Program-made: the position numbers and the translations under genes
The notes under the pieces: generated by a model
Told to the model about the DNA's origin: nothing
Database searches by the model: none
What the model saw: only the letters and a program-made list of their open reading frames with translations
Shown: piece by piece, positions 32,411-42,020 of the stretch
How the letters are laid out: each line of letters opens with the position of its first letter
Position numbering within the stretch: position 1 is the first letter of the stretch
Assembly (NCBI RefSeq): GCF_009466385.1
Contig: NZ_WIAQ01000006.1
Coordinates: 28,596-92,595, forward strand
Reading direction: 5' to 3'
Length of the DNA: 64,000 nucleotides
From: Peribacillus tepidiphilus
Lineage (GTDB): Bacteria > Bacillota > Bacilli > Bacillales > DSM-1321

Positions 32411-32449
32411 TAAAGTAGGGAAACTGTAAAAGTAAATGGGGGGAAACTT

Positions 32450-32833
32450 TTGAAAATACTTAAGATTCTTAGTGCAATACTTTTATTAATTTTCCTATCT
32501 GGTTGTAATCAGGAAAGAATAGATGTTAGTATATTAGACTATTCATTTAAGACTGAAAGAAAAGGCGATGAAGTATATGTGTCTTACTCAGTACAAATTG
32601 AGAATTCAGGTGAGGACACATATCATATCTTAATACCAAATCTATCGCAAGAAATAGAAAGTTTTTCATCTGTGAAATAATTAATAGTTGAGATACCTAC
32701 TAATTCAACTGTATCAACAGGTTCGAATTTTACTGTAGATATAACCACAATGGAAGAACCTGAAATAGAAGAAATACTGGATGGAAAAATCATAAAAGGA
32801 TTATATATTGGAAAGTATATAGAACTAAAATGA
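32450..32833 (+). pseudogene. Lipoprotein gene interrupted by an in-frame stop
   Basis: TTG start at 32450 after GGGGGGAAA. Signal peptide with lipobox LSGC (MKILKILSAILLLIFLSGC) predicts a lipid-anchored extracellular protein. After FSSVK a TAA at 32678-32680 stops the frame, but the same frame continues with LIVEIPTNSTVSTGSNFTVD and ends in TGA at 32833, giving a 127-residue protein if read through. A 76-residue truncated lipoprotein could still be made. Function unknown. Confidence 0.6.
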
Positions 32834-32959
32834 TTACAAAACTATAACCCCTTTTACAGTAAGAAGGTTTTTTTAAAATTCAATTCGTTTTACAGACATA
32901 CAGAAAACGAAATTTTTATAAAATAACAACCGTAAGGATTTTTGAACACAGGCGAGAAT

Positions 32960-33003
32960 ACACCAATAAAACATTATCAACTACTGTTTTATTGGTGTCT
33001 TTG
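32960..33003. terminator. Inverted repeat, possible terminator
   Basis: 13-bp perfect stem ACACCAATAAAAC / GTTTTATTGGTGT with a 13-nt loop; only CTTTG follows, so a weak U-tract. It overlaps the 3' end of the istB remnant. Confidence 0.45.
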
Positions 33004-33106
33004 ATTCTGCTTCTAATAAAGCCAATAGAAATTCCTCATAACTTAAGTTACGATCCTCAGCCTCTCTTTCGAGGGAACGATATTGTGCTGCGATAGTCGG
33101 AATCTC
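32981..33106 (-). pseudogene. IS21-family istB fragment
   Basis: On the minus strand about 41 codons read IPTIAAQYRSLEREAEDRNL then SYEEFLLALLEAES, the well-known N-terminal part of IstB, the ATP-binding helper of IS21 transposases. The AAA+ domain and istA are absent. A short scar of a transposition event; orientation opposite to flanking genes. Confidence 0.7.
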
Positions 33107-33138
33107 ATGAATTCAGAGAATTCATGAGAGGTTTTTTT
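33104..33138 (+). terminator. Hairpin with poly-T at the istB scar
   Basis: CTCATGAATT / AATTCATGAG perfect 10-bp stem, CAGAG loop, then AGGTTTTTTT. Confidence 0.65.
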
Positions 33139-33185
33139 ATTTCAGGGCGTGCTTCGACTTAATTAATAGTGAAGGATCCATCTTG

Positions 33186-33220
33186 AACGGGAAACTCCTT
33201 TGAACAGATCCCGTTTTTCT
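33186..33220 (+). terminator. Intrinsic terminator upstream of lytS
   Basis: ACGGGA / TCCCGT stem (33187-33192, 33209-33214) then TTTTTCTT. It insulates lytS from the mobile-DNA region. Confidence 0.65.
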
Positions 33221-33234
33221 TATTTTTTGTGTAG

Positions 33235-33240
33235 TATAAT
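33235..33240 (+). promoter_or_regulatory. lytS -10 box candidate
   Basis: Consensus TATAAT, 38 nt before the lytS start; no good -35 at 17 nt, so the promoter is tentative. Confidence 0.4.
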
Positions 33241-33277
33241 AAAAATACCGATTACATTTTTAAGGAGGTAACGGATT

Positions 33278-35056
33278 TTGATTCAGTTGCTACCTTTGAT
33301 GCTTGAACGAGTGGGGCTTTTGGTGATTGTGGCTTTTCTGCTGTCGAGGCTGAAGACCTTCCGTCAAATCATTCATAATGAACTTGGATACAAAGAAAAA
33401 CTAATCTTAATTGGAATATTTGGAACGTTTGGAATCATTAGCAACTATACGGGCGTGCAAATTGATAAAGGTCTTATTCAATCCCAGGCATGGCAAATAA
33501 ACGTGGACTATGACGGTGCAATCGCAAATACGAGAATATTGGGAGTGGCGATTGGTGGATTGCTTGGAGGGCCCGTTGTAGGTCTTGGAGTTGGTTTAAT
33601 TGCTGGGTTACATCGGTTAACGCTCGGTGGATTTACAGCGGTAGCTTGTGGTATTTCCACCATTTTTGCTGGTGTCTGTACAGGGATTATAGGTAAGCGA
33701 TTCGGATTAAAAAACAGCTTGTCTGCTTGGAAGGCTGTTTCTATTGGAATCATCATGGAAAGTATTCAAATGGGTATTATTCTTCTAGTAGCAAAGCCCT
33801 TTTCAGAAGCACTTCATCTTGTTGAATTGATTGCATTTCCGATGATATTCATTAACGGATTTGGTATGTTAATGTTTATTATGATTATTCAATCTATACT
33901 TGTTGAGGAAGAAAAGACAAAGGCTTTGCAAACCCACAAAGCATTATATATCGCTCAGCAAACTCTTCCCTATTTTAGACAAGGATTAAATGAGCATTCA
34001 TGCAAAAAAGTAGCGGAAATCATTCTTGAAACGACAAAAGCAGATGCCATTTCTATCACAAACGAACATGAGGTTTTGGCTCATGTTGGTGCCGGCTCTG
34101 ATCATCATGTTCCGCATCATGATATGGCAACTCAGTTAACAAAAAGAGTATTAGAAGAAGGAAGAATCATAACAGCTCAATCTCGAGGAGATATTCAATG
34201 CTATAAAAAGGATTGTCCACTACAGGCTGCGATCGTGCTTCCTTTAAAAGCTCATCAAAAAATTGTAGGAACACTCAAGCTTTATTTTACGAATGCTTCT
34301 CGTCTTACACAGGTTGAACAGGAGCTAGCTGAAGGTTTAAGCAAACTGTTTTCTACCCAGTTAGAGCTGGCAGAGGCAGAAATGCAAAGGAAGTTGTTAA
34401 AGGACGCAGAAATAAAAGCATTACAAGCACAAGTTCATCCTCATTTCCTTTTTAATGCTATTAATACAATCTCTAGCTTAATACGTACCGATGCAGATCA
34501 GGCAAGGAAATTACTGATCAAGCTAAGTACTTTTTTTCGCAGTAATTTGCAAGGTGCTAGGCATATGCTCATTTCGCTCGAAAAAGAGCTGGAGCATGTA
34601 GAAGCCTATCTGTCTATTGAACAAGCTAGGTTTCCAGGAAAATATAAAGTTCATTTTGAAATAGAGCCTTACTTGAAAAAAGTATTAATTCCACCGTTTA
34701 CTCTTCAACCCCTGGTGGAAAATGCAATAAGGCATGGGTTTGTCCATGGAAAAAAAGGGGAGGTCATGATTAAGGTTTATAAGGAAAAGGATAAGATCCT
34801 GATCATTACTGAGGATAACGGAAAGGGCATCTCCCCTGAATTAATAAGCTATCTTGGACATACGACTGTGGTATCAGATAAAGGTACAGGAACAGCTTTG
34901 TGGAATATTAAAACGAGAATTGAAGAAATTTATGGGAAGCATGCCTCTTTTCAAATTATGAGTAAACCTGAAAAAGGAACGAAGATTTGGATTACCCTTC
35001 CCATGCAGTACAATAAATGGAGTGAAGAAGATGTTAAAGGCATTTTTAGTGGATGA
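33278..35056 (+). CDS. lytS: Sensor histidine kinase LytS
   Basis: 592 residues, TTG start after AAGGAGGTAA. N-terminal six-helix 5TM-5TMR_LYT sensor (residues about 1-210), a GAF domain (about 220-355) and a LytS-type kinase: H-box LQAQVHPHFLFNAINTISSL, N-box LVENAIRHGF, G-boxes EDNGKGISPE and GTGTALWNIK. Members of this family sense pyruvate or membrane state. Length equals B. subtilis LytS. The stop lies 26 nt inside the response regulator gene, and a CstA-type transporter lies downstream, supporting pyruvate sensing. Confidence 0.92.
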   Translation: MIQLLPLMLERVGLLVIVAFLLSRLKTFRQIIHNELGYKEKLILIGIFGTFGIISNYTGVQIDKGLIQSQAWQINVDYDGAIANTRILGVAIGGLLGGPVVGLGVGLIAGLHRLTLGGFTAVACGISTIFAGVCTGIIGKRFGLKNSLSAWKAVSIGIIMESIQMGIILLVAKPFSEALHLVELIAFPMIFINGFGMLMFIMIIQSILVEEEKTKALQTHKALYIAQQTLPYFRQGLNEHSCKKVAEIILETTKADAISITNEHEVLAHVGAGSDHHVPHHDMATQLTKRVLEEGRIITAQSRGDIQCYKKDCPLQAAIVLPLKAHQKIVGTLKLYFTNASRLTQVEQELAEGLSKLFSTQLELAEAEMQRKLLKDAEIKALQAQVHPHFLFNAINTISSLIRTDADQARKLLIKLSTFFRSNLQGARHMLISLEKELEHVEAYLSIEQARFPGKYKVHFEIEPYLKKVLIPPFTLQPLVENAIRHGFVHGKKGEVMIKVYKEKDKILIITEDNGKGISPELISYLGHTTVVSDKGTGTALWNIKTRIEEIYGKHASFQIMSKPEKGTKIWITLPMQYNKWSEEDVKGIFSG

Positions 35057-35777
35057 TGAACCACTTGCAAGAGATGAGCTAGCCTACCTTTTAAAGAGAA
35101 GTAGAAAGGTTGAAATTGTTGGGGAAGCGGATCAAATAGAAAGTGCATTACAGCAATTATCCTATATCGAGGCAGATGTTATATTTTTAGATATTCAATT
35201 GGCAGAAGAGAGCGGGCTTGAGCTTGCTAATAAACTTTTAGAATCGGAAAAACGTCCGGAAATTGTGTTTGCTACAGCCTATGATGAGTATGCCTTAAAG
35301 GCATTTGATTTACATGCCGTCGATTATCTATTAAAACCGTTTGATGAAGAGCGGGTCATGAGAACAATAGAGAAATTGACAAAGCTGTTTGAAAGCAAAG
35401 CAGAGCTTTCTTCATCTGCAATGAATGGACATGCTCAAACAGTGGAATCCGTAGATAAGCTAGCTATAACAGTTGAAGACCGAATTATTATCGTGCCTGT
35501 AAAGGAAATCTTATATATATACAGTGAAGAAGGCAAAACAGTAATTATCACCATGGAGAATAAATATGAAGCTTCCGATTCCCTGATTACCTTTGAGAGA
35601 AAGCTGATGAACACATCCATCGTTAGAGTTCATCGGGCGTATTTGGTGAACTTGAATCAAATTAAGGAAATCCAGCCTTGGTTTCATTCTACGTATAACT
35701 TAATGATGCCTGACGGAGAAACTGTCCCAGTGAGCAGGACCTATACGAAGGAGTTAAAAAAGCGATTTGGATTTTAA
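35031..35777 (+). CDS. lytT: LytTR response regulator (LytT/LytR)
   Basis: 248 residues from ATG 35031 (GGAGTGAAG upstream; an earlier in-frame GTG at 35022 is within the RBS). Receiver domain with acidic pocket FLVDDEP and phospho-acceptor Asp in VIFLDIQLAEESG, conserved Lys in YLLKPFDEE. C-terminal LytTR DNA-binding domain (residues about 140-245; ILYIYSEEGKTVIIT, RVHRAYLVNLNQIKEIQPW). Overlaps lytS, so the pair is co-translated. Probable target is the cstA-family gene that follows. Confidence 0.92.
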   Translation: MLKAFLVDDEPLARDELAYLLKRSRKVEIVGEADQIESALQQLSYIEADVIFLDIQLAEESGLELANKLLESEKRPEIVFATAYDEYALKAFDLHAVDYLLKPFDEERVMRTIEKLTKLFESKAELSSSAMNGHAQTVESVDKLAITVEDRIIIVPVKEILYIYSEEGKTVIITMENKYEASDSLITFERKLMNTSIVRVHRAYLVNLNQIKEIQPWFHSTYNLMMPDGETVPVSRTYTKELKKRFGF

Positions 35778-36037
35778 AAAGGGTAGGGTTTACGCATCAA
35801 GAGTAATGTAAATCATTTTGAGTCCCTTTTTGGATCTATTCGGTCACAGATTTCCAGGGGTATAGTTTCATTTGCTTATAGGTATAACTTACCGTAACTT
35901 TTGCAATAAAAAATGTGTATTTCAATCTGCATTTGCTGCTACTCATTCCCTTTTTTCGACGTTTCACTATGAAAACGGTTACTTTTTATTTTCATATATT
36001 ATTATAGTGTCAAAGAAAAAAGGGGAGGGTAAAAGAA

Positions 36038-37831
36038 ATGAATGCGGTTACAATAGTCATTGGTGCTATGTGCATATTAATGATCTCTTATCGTTTGTAT
36101 GGAACGTTTATGGCAGTAAAGGTTATGAAACTAAATGATTCTATACCGACACCTGCGCATGAATTAAACGATGGAAAAGATTATGTACCAACAAATAAAT
36201 GGGTAACGTTTGGTCATCACTTTGCAGCTATTGCTGCTGCTGGTCCGCTCGTAGGACCGATTTTAGCAGCACAATTTGGTTACTTGCCAGGATTGCTTTG
36301 GCTTCTAATTGGAGCGGTAATCGGGGGAGCTGTTCATGATGCTGTTGTATTATTTGCTTCGATGCGAAAGAAAGGCAAATCCTTATCAGAAGTTGCAAAA
36401 GAAGAACTTGGTCCTGTAGCTGGTTTTTGTACAGGCTTGGCAATGCTTTTTATCATAACGATCACAATGGCCGGCCTTTCTATGGTCGTTTTGCATGCAT
36501 TGGAAAAAAATCCATGGGGTACTTTTGCAGTTGGTATTACTATTCCGATTGCAATGGGAGTAGGAATTGCCTATAAGAAAACTGGAAATCTGAAATTAAC
36601 GTCAACGATTGGCTTTATTTTGTTAATGATTGGTGTATTTGTTGGACCTTCCATTCAAAATACAGTCCTTGGAGATTGGCTCACTCTCGATACAAAAACA
36701 TTAGCGATTATTTTACCTATTTACGCTTTCTTCGCGGCTGCTTTACCTGTTTGGTTATTACTCGCACCGCGCGATTACTTAAGTAGCTTTATGAAAATCG
36801 GTGTATTTATTGCCCTTATTATTGGAGTATTTATTATTAATCCAGCTATAGAATTCCCTGCTGTTACAAAATTTATTGAGGGTGGCGGCCCTATTTTAGC
36901 TGGTCCGGTTTGGCCATTTATTTCCATAACAATTGCTTGTGGAGCCATTTCTGGATTCCATGCTTTTGTTGGATCAGGTACTACTCCCAAATTACTTGAT
37001 CGCTGGAGTGATATTAAAGTAGTCGGTTTTGGAGCGATGCTAGTAGAATGCTTAGTTGGTATCATGGCATTAATCGCTGCAACTGCACTTCAGCCTGCTG
37101 ACTATTTTGCGATTAACTCCACTCCTGAAGTGTTTAAGACATTAGGGATGGATGTTGTACACTTACCTGAGTTAAGCAAGGAAATTGGCATTGATCTAGA
37201 GGGAAGAACAGGCGGAGCTGTTACTCTAGCTGTGGGAATGACGTATATTTTTACCGAAATTCCTTGGTTTGCAAAGCTGTCATCTTACTTCTTCCAGTTT
37301 GTTATTATGTTTGAAGCTGTGTTTATCTTAACGGCTATTGATGCAGGAACTCGTGTTGCCCGTTATTTGATTCAAGATTTTATGGGAGAATTCTATAAAC
37401 CATTGAAGAAAACAGATTGGATCCCTGGCTCTATTTTTGCAAGTGCATTAGCATGTTTCATGTGGGGATACCTGCTTTATTCAGGTGATATTGGTTCAGT
37501 TTGGGCATTGTTTGGAGTTTCCAACCAGCTAATGGCTTCAATTGGATTGATTGTAGGAGCAACTGTTATTCTAAAAATTGCAGACAAACGCAGATATATG
37601 CTTACTTGTCTTGTTCCGTTAGCATACTTGTTTGTGACAGTTAACTACGCAGGTTATTGGATGGTCAAAAATGTTTACCTAAATCCTGCGGCAGCTGGAT
37701 ACAATGTCTTAAATGCAGTATTATCTGTTATCATGCTAATCCTAGGATTTGTCATTATGATTACAGCCATTAAAAAATGGTTAGAAATGTGGAACTCACC
37801 TTCAGTTAAAATGAATACAAAGGTTGCTTAA
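36038..37831 (+). CDS. cstA: CstA/BtsT-family transporter (probable pyruvate or peptide uptake)
   Basis: 597 residues, polytopic (about 16 membrane segments), with the family start VTIVIGAMCILMISYRLYGT and motifs HHFAAIAAAGPLVGPILAAQ, AVIGGAVHDAVVLFASMRKK and SGTTPKLLDRWSDIK. CstA-family proteins import pyruvate (BtsT) or peptides during carbon starvation. The gene follows a LytS/LytT pair, just as btsT is controlled by the LytS-like BtsSR in E. coli. GGGGAGGG precedes ATG. It has its own leader of 260 nt, so it is probably the regulated target rather than part of the lytST transcript. Confidence 0.9.
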   Translation: MNAVTIVIGAMCILMISYRLYGTFMAVKVMKLNDSIPTPAHELNDGKDYVPTNKWVTFGHHFAAIAAAGPLVGPILAAQFGYLPGLLWLLIGAVIGGAVHDAVVLFASMRKKGKSLSEVAKEELGPVAGFCTGLAMLFIITITMAGLSMVVLHALEKNPWGTFAVGITIPIAMGVGIAYKKTGNLKLTSTIGFILLMIGVFVGPSIQNTVLGDWLTLDTKTLAIILPIYAFFAAALPVWLLLAPRDYLSSFMKIGVFIALIIGVFIINPAIEFPAVTKFIEGGGPILAGPVWPFISITIACGAISGFHAFVGSGTTPKLLDRWSDIKVVGFGAMLVECLVGIMALIAATALQPADYFAINSTPEVFKTLGMDVVHLPELSKEIGIDLEGRTGGAVTLAVGMTYIFTEIPWFAKLSSYFFQFVIMFEAVFILTAIDAGTRVARYLIQDFMGEFYKPLKKTDWIPGSIFASALACFMWGYLLYSGDIGSVWALFGVSNQLMASIGLIVGATVILKIADKRRYMLTCLVPLAYLFVTVNYAGYWMVKNVYLNPAAAGYNVLNAVLSVIMLILGFVIMITAIKKWLEMWNSPSVKMNTKVA

Positions 37832-37839
37832 ATAAAGGA

Positions 37840-37883
37840 ACGAATCTAGGTGATAGTATTATCCTCCTAGATTCGTTTTTTTA
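37840..37883 (+). terminator. Intrinsic terminator of cstA
   Basis: ACGAATCTAGG / CCTAGATTCGT perfect 11-bp stem with TTTTTTT tail. Confidence 0.9.
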
Positions 37884-38069
37884 TTTAAGAGATAACTTTT
37901 CTAGATTACTAATCTATGGTTTATTTGGTAATTTAAAAATTTTCAGAAAAACATTGATTTTCTAGAAAAATAATTTTATTATATCAATACGAAGAAAAAT
38001 GTTGAAATTTGTCGAATTATTGCGCATTGATAATTCGGAATTTTTAGAATGATAAAAGTGAGGGGTTTC

Positions 38070-39479
38070 ATGAGTTTATTTAGGAAAAAGTCCATTGATG
38101 CTCTTATAAGAGAGACTGGGCAAAAAGATATTACATTAAAAAAAGATTTAGGTGCTTTTGATTTAACGATGTTAGGGATCGGAGCCATTATTGGAACGGG
38201 TATCTTTGTTTTAACTGGTGTGGCAGCAGCAAAGCATGCTGGACCAGCTCTTATGTTATCCTTTGTTATAGCAGGTCTTGCTTGTGTATTTGCAGCACTG
38301 TGCTATGCGGAATTCGCTTCTACTGTTCCGGTTTCAGGAAGCGCCTATACCTACAGTTATGCAGCATTTGGTGAGCTTATTGCTTGGATCCTAGGTTGGG
38401 ATTTAATTCTGGAATATGGTCTCGCCTCATCTGCAGTAGCGAGTGGATGGTCGGGTTACTTCCAAGGGCTTCTCGCCGGATTTGGGATACATCTTCCAAC
38501 AGCCCTTACCAGTGCATACGATCCAACAAAAGGGACATTTATAGACATTCCAGCCATCGTGATCGTTTTTATCATTACTATTTTATTGACACAAGGTGTG
38601 AAAAAGTCTGCTAAGTTCAATACGGTAATGGTTATCATTAAACTTGCTGTAGTCTTATTATTTATTGCAGTGGGTGTTTGGTATGTACAACCGGATAATT
38701 GGACACCGTTTATGCCATTCGGGTTCTCTGGAGTGGCTACCGGTGCAGCGACTGTATTCTTTGCTTATATTGGTTTTGATGCTGTTTCGACTGCAGCAGA
38801 AGAAGTAAAAAATCCTCAAAGAAACATGCCAATTGGTATCATTTTATCTTTGCTTGTATGTACAATCCTTTATATTATAGTAGCTGCAATCCTTACGGGA
38901 ATTGTGCCTTACAATATGCTTGATGTGAAAAACCCTGTTGCATTTGCTTTATCCTTTATCCATCAGGATTGGGTAGCTGGATTTATCTCTCTTGGAGCTA
39001 TAACAGGGATTACAACCGTTCTTCTTGTCATGATGTATGGTCAAACTCGTTTATTTTACGCAATTAGCCGTGATGGATTATTGCCTAGTATCTTATCTCG
39101 AGTAGATAAAAAGAAACAAACACCCGTTATGAATTCTTGGATTACTTGCTTAGTAGTTTCTGTTTTTGCTGGTTTAGTTCCACTAGGTAAACTGGCTGAA
39201 TTAACGAACATCGGCACATTATTTGCATTTATGACGGTATCTATCGGTATTCTTGTTCTTAGAAAAAATAGACCAGCTCCATCAGGTAAAGGCTTCCGAG
39301 TACCTTGGGTTCCAGTTATACCGATCCTTGCATTCGGTTTCTGTGGATATTTAATCGCCCAATTACCGAAAACAACTTGGTTAGCTTTTGGGGTTTGGTT
39401 AGTAATCGGTTTATTTGTTTACTTCTTATACGGAAGAAAGCATAGTGCACTTAACGAGCACAAAGATAACGAATTCTAA
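38070..39479 (+). CDS. APC-family amino acid permease (YfnA-like)
   Basis: 469 residues from ATG 38070, after GTGAGGGG (an upstream in-frame ATG at 38049 lacks an RBS). Twelve or so membrane helices; the first carries the substrate-binding GIGAIIGTGIFVLTGVAAA motif of cationic amino acid/choline-type permeases, and TM6 has FFAYIGFDAVSTAAEEVKNP. N-terminal MSLFRKKSIDALI resembles B. subtilis YfnA. Expected proton-coupled amino acid uptake; the exact substrate cannot be decided from sequence. Monocistronic, terminators on both sides. Confidence 0.88.
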   Translation: MSLFRKKSIDALIRETGQKDITLKKDLGAFDLTMLGIGAIIGTGIFVLTGVAAAKHAGPALMLSFVIAGLACVFAALCYAEFASTVPVSGSAYTYSYAAFGELIAWILGWDLILEYGLASSAVASGWSGYFQGLLAGFGIHLPTALTSAYDPTKGTFIDIPAIVIVFIITILLTQGVKKSAKFNTVMVIIKLAVVLLFIAVGVWYVQPDNWTPFMPFGFSGVATGAATVFFAYIGFDAVSTAAEEVKNPQRNMPIGIILSLLVCTILYIIVAAILTGIVPYNMLDVKNPVAFALSFIHQDWVAGFISLGAITGITTVLLVMMYGQTRLFYAISRDGLLPSILSRVDKKKQTPVMNSWITCLVVSVFAGLVPLGKLAELTNIGTLFAFMTVSIGILVLRKNRPAPSGKGFRVPWVPVIPILAFGFCGYLIAQLPKTTWLAFGVWLVIGLFVYFLYGRKHSALNEHKDNEF

Positions 39480-39510
39480 CAAACCGGTATTTAAATAATG
39501 GAAAATCAAA

Positions 39511-39546
39511 AAACTTGCAGTATATTCATGCTGCAAGTTTTTTTAT
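39511..39546 (+). terminator. Intrinsic terminator of the permease gene
   Basis: Perfect 10-bp stem AAACTTGCAG / CTGCAAGTTT, tail TTTTTTT. Confidence 0.9.
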
Positions 39547-39842
39547 GAATAACTAAAAATACAACCCTTAAATCATATAAAAACTCTTGAATTATTTTTT
39601 AAAAGATTGGCATAAATTTCCTGATTTTAGCAAGCTTTCAAAAAACGGAGTGTCGATCAATGCTTTAATTGCGAGTATGGCTGTTGGTTGATTGGGCTAG
39701 CCTTTCGGTTCATCCTATATCCTTTTTGTAACTTTTGTTTGGTAAACGCGTTTATACATATATAAGGTATTTTAAAGGGTTTTTTTAAAAAGGGTCGAAT
39801 AATAAAATGGTATACATATTTTTACAAAATTCTACTTTTTAC
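39547..39842. other. Long intergenic stretch before moxR, no gene seen
   Basis: About 300 bp, AT-rich, no credible ORF or known riboswitch. A TATACAT-like box near 39810 could serve the moxR promoter. No strong hairpin with U-tract was found. Confidence 0.4.
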
Positions 39843-39853
39843 AGGAGGTCATG

Positions 39854-40810
39854 ATGATTTACGAACAGAAGCATCCGATCATTGAACGGATTTTAAATAA
39901 CATAGATAAAGTGATAATCGGTAAAAGAGATATAGCTGAATTAAGTCTTGTGGCCTTGCTTGCAGAGGGGCATGTGCTTTTAGAGGATGTTCCGGGTGTT
40001 GGGAAAACCATGATGGTTCGCTCGCTGGCAAAATCCATGAATGCAAGCTTTAAGAGAATCCAGTTTACTCCTGATTTGCTTCCATCCGATGTAACAGGAA
40101 CATCCATTTATAATCCACGTGAGCAGGAATTTATTTTCAGACAGGGTCCTATAATGGGGAATATTATTTTAGCTGATGAAATTAACCGAACTTCACCGAA
40201 GACTCAATCCGCTCTGCTTGAAGGGATGGAAGAGGCAAGTGTTACCGTAGACGGAGTTACAAGAAAACTAGAGAAGCCGTTTTTTGTTATGGCTACCCAA
40301 AACCCGATTGAATATGAAGGCACCTATCCTCTCCCTGAAGCTCAGCTTGATCGATTTTTATTAAAAATGAAAATGGGTTATCCAGAGGCTGCAGAAGAAA
40401 TGGAATTACTGAGCCGTGCTCAAACCACTCATCCAATTGAAAATCTAGAACCAGTTGTCAGCTTGGAAGATGTTAGACAGATGCAGCAGGACGTTAGAAA
40501 AATTTACGTTGATGATACAATGAAACAATACATTGTTGAGCTTGCCGACCGGACAAGAAAAGACAGCCATGTTTATTTAGGAGCTAGTCCAAGGGGAAGT
40601 ATTGCTTTAATGAAAGCTGCTCAAGCCTATGCATTCATGAATGGAAGAGAGTATGTATTGCCAGATGATATTCAATATTTGGCCCCTTTCGTGTTTTCCC
40701 ATCGAATCATTCTTAAATCAGAAGCCAAATATGATGGAATTTCAGCTGAGGATCTTGTCCAAACACTCCTTACTAAAATTCCAGTGCCTGTCCAAAGGCT
40801 CGTGAAATAG
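39854..40810 (+). CDS. MoxR-family AAA+ ATPase (YeaC-like)
   Basis: 318 residues; ATG 39854 is placed better after AGGAGG than ATG 39851. Walker A GVGKTMMVRSLA near residue 45, Walker B IILADEINRTSPKTQSALLE with sensor 1 in VMATQNPIEYEGTYPLPEAQ, and a C-terminal lid. MoxR proteins act as chaperones that help mature metal- or VWA-containing partners. The next genes (DUF58, transglutaminase) are the standard partners in Bacillus (yeaC-yeaD-yebA). Confidence 0.92.
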   Translation: MIYEQKHPIIERILNNIDKVIIGKRDIAELSLVALLAEGHVLLEDVPGVGKTMMVRSLAKSMNASFKRIQFTPDLLPSDVTGTSIYNPREQEFIFRQGPIMGNIILADEINRTSPKTQSALLEGMEEASVTVDGVTRKLEKPFFVMATQNPIEYEGTYPLPEAQLDRFLLKMKMGYPEAAEEMELLSRAQTTHPIENLEPVVSLEDVRQMQQDVRKIYVDDTMKQYIVELADRTRKDSHVYLGASPRGSIALMKAAQAYAFMNGREYVLPDDIQYLAPFVFSHRIILKSEAKYDGISAEDLVQTLLTKIPVPVQRLVK

Positions 40811-40811
40811 A

Positions 40812-42020
40812 ATGAAACAAATTTTTGTGAAAATGGCTCCTTACACAAAGCTTCTTGCCCTCATCTTTTTAACGGTGGCAGCATTTGTTTATGCCATGTT
40901 TCAGGGAGGGTTTGTAAGTTGGTTTCTGTTCTACAGCTTTCTTCCTTTCAGTGTTTACAGTTTGCTTTTATTTTTCTATCCATTAAGGGATTTTCAGGTT
41001 AAGCGTTCGATTCAGTCGTCACAATGCAAAGCTGGAGAGGAGCTAACGATACATCTAACTCTTACGAGGAAATTTTCTTTCCCGTTGTTTTATTTAATCG
41101 TAGAGGACGTATTGCCGGAAAAACTATCGGAGCATTCAGGGTCTAACAGTCATGCTGTCCTTTTCCCATGGTTCAGAAAAGAACGATCCTTATCCTACAA
41201 AATTACGAATCTCATACGGGGTGAGCATATTTTTCAGGATGTCTCTTTGAAAACAGGAGATTTACTGGGATTGGTTAAAAAAACGCTTACGCTTACTTCT
41301 CCGGGTAAAATTCTTGTTCTGCCCCAATATGAGAATGTTTATTTTAAACAAATGGAAGCCTACTATGAACAGGGACAAATGGCATCTGCGATAAAAATGA
41401 AAAGAGAAACGATTATGGTGTCAGGTGTTAGGGACTACCAGCCAGGGGATCGGCTTTCTTGGATTAATTGGAAAGCGACGGCAAAAAAGAATGAAATCAT
41501 GACGAAAGAATTCGAGGAAAGAAAAAGTCAGGATGTTTTAATCATTTTAGACCAAAAAAAATCTCCTGTTTTTGAAGAAATGATTTCAATAGCGGCTTCT
41601 TTAGCCCATTCAATGATTAAAAAGGGCATTCAAACGGGCCTAATAGGAACTGTTGAAATGGAAAAAGGGTTTCAGATCAGGGGAGGGGAAACGCAAAAGC
41701 AAAAGATCCTCAATTGGCTTGCAAAAATAGAAGACAGATCTGAAGTGGCTTTTAACAAAGCTTTAGAGGGCAGAGGCAAGTATTTTCCTTCTAATTTGTC
41801 CTTTATCATCATAACGTCGCAGTTAAATAGAAATTCCTTGAATTGGTTCGCAAGCTTTAAAGCGAATCGACCTGCTACGATTTACTTTGTAACGACTGAT
41901 TCTTTGCAGTATGAGGAAATGAGGGCGCTTAAAGAAACGGCAGCACTAAGAGGAATACATTTACTGATTATAAGCCCCGGTGAATGGAAACAGGCGTTAG
42001 CGGAGGTGAAAAGAGGATGA
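40812..42020 (+). CDS. DUF58 / VWA-like protein (YeaD-like)
   Basis: 402 residues, one base after the MoxR stop. Two N-terminal membrane helices (residues about 10-55) followed by a beta-rich domain and the DUF58 signature: SGVRDYQPGDRLSWINWKAT with EFEERKSQDVLIILDQKKS (MIDAS-like Asp in a VWA-type fold). Likely the MoxR substrate. Its stop overlaps the transglutaminase start (ATGA). Confidence 0.9.
   Translation: MKQIFVKMAPYTKLLALIFLTVAAFVYAMFQGGFVSWFLFYSFLPFSVYSLLLFFYPLRDFQVKRSIQSSQCKAGEELTIHLTLTRKFSFPLFYLIVEDVLPEKLSEHSGSNSHAVLFPWFRKERSLSYKITNLIRGEHIFQDVSLKTGDLLGLVKKTLTLTSPGKILVLPQYENVYFKQMEAYYEQGQMASAIKMKRETIMVSGVRDYQPGDRLSWINWKATAKKNEIMTKEFEERKSQDVLIILDQKKSPVFEEMISIAASLAHSMIKKGIQTGLIGTVEMEKGFQIRGGETQKQKILNWLAKIEDRSEVAFNKALEGRGKYFPSNLSFIIITSQLNRNSLNWFASFKANRPATIYFVTTDSLQYEEMRALKETAALRGIHLLIISPGEWKQALAEVKRG

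Noticed and set aside
35940..35990. LytTR-type direct repeat upstream of cstA (ACGTTTCACT / ACGGTTACTT)
   Set aside because: The two copies do not fit the usual LytTR consensus and their spacing is shorter than two helical turns; too weak to list as a site.
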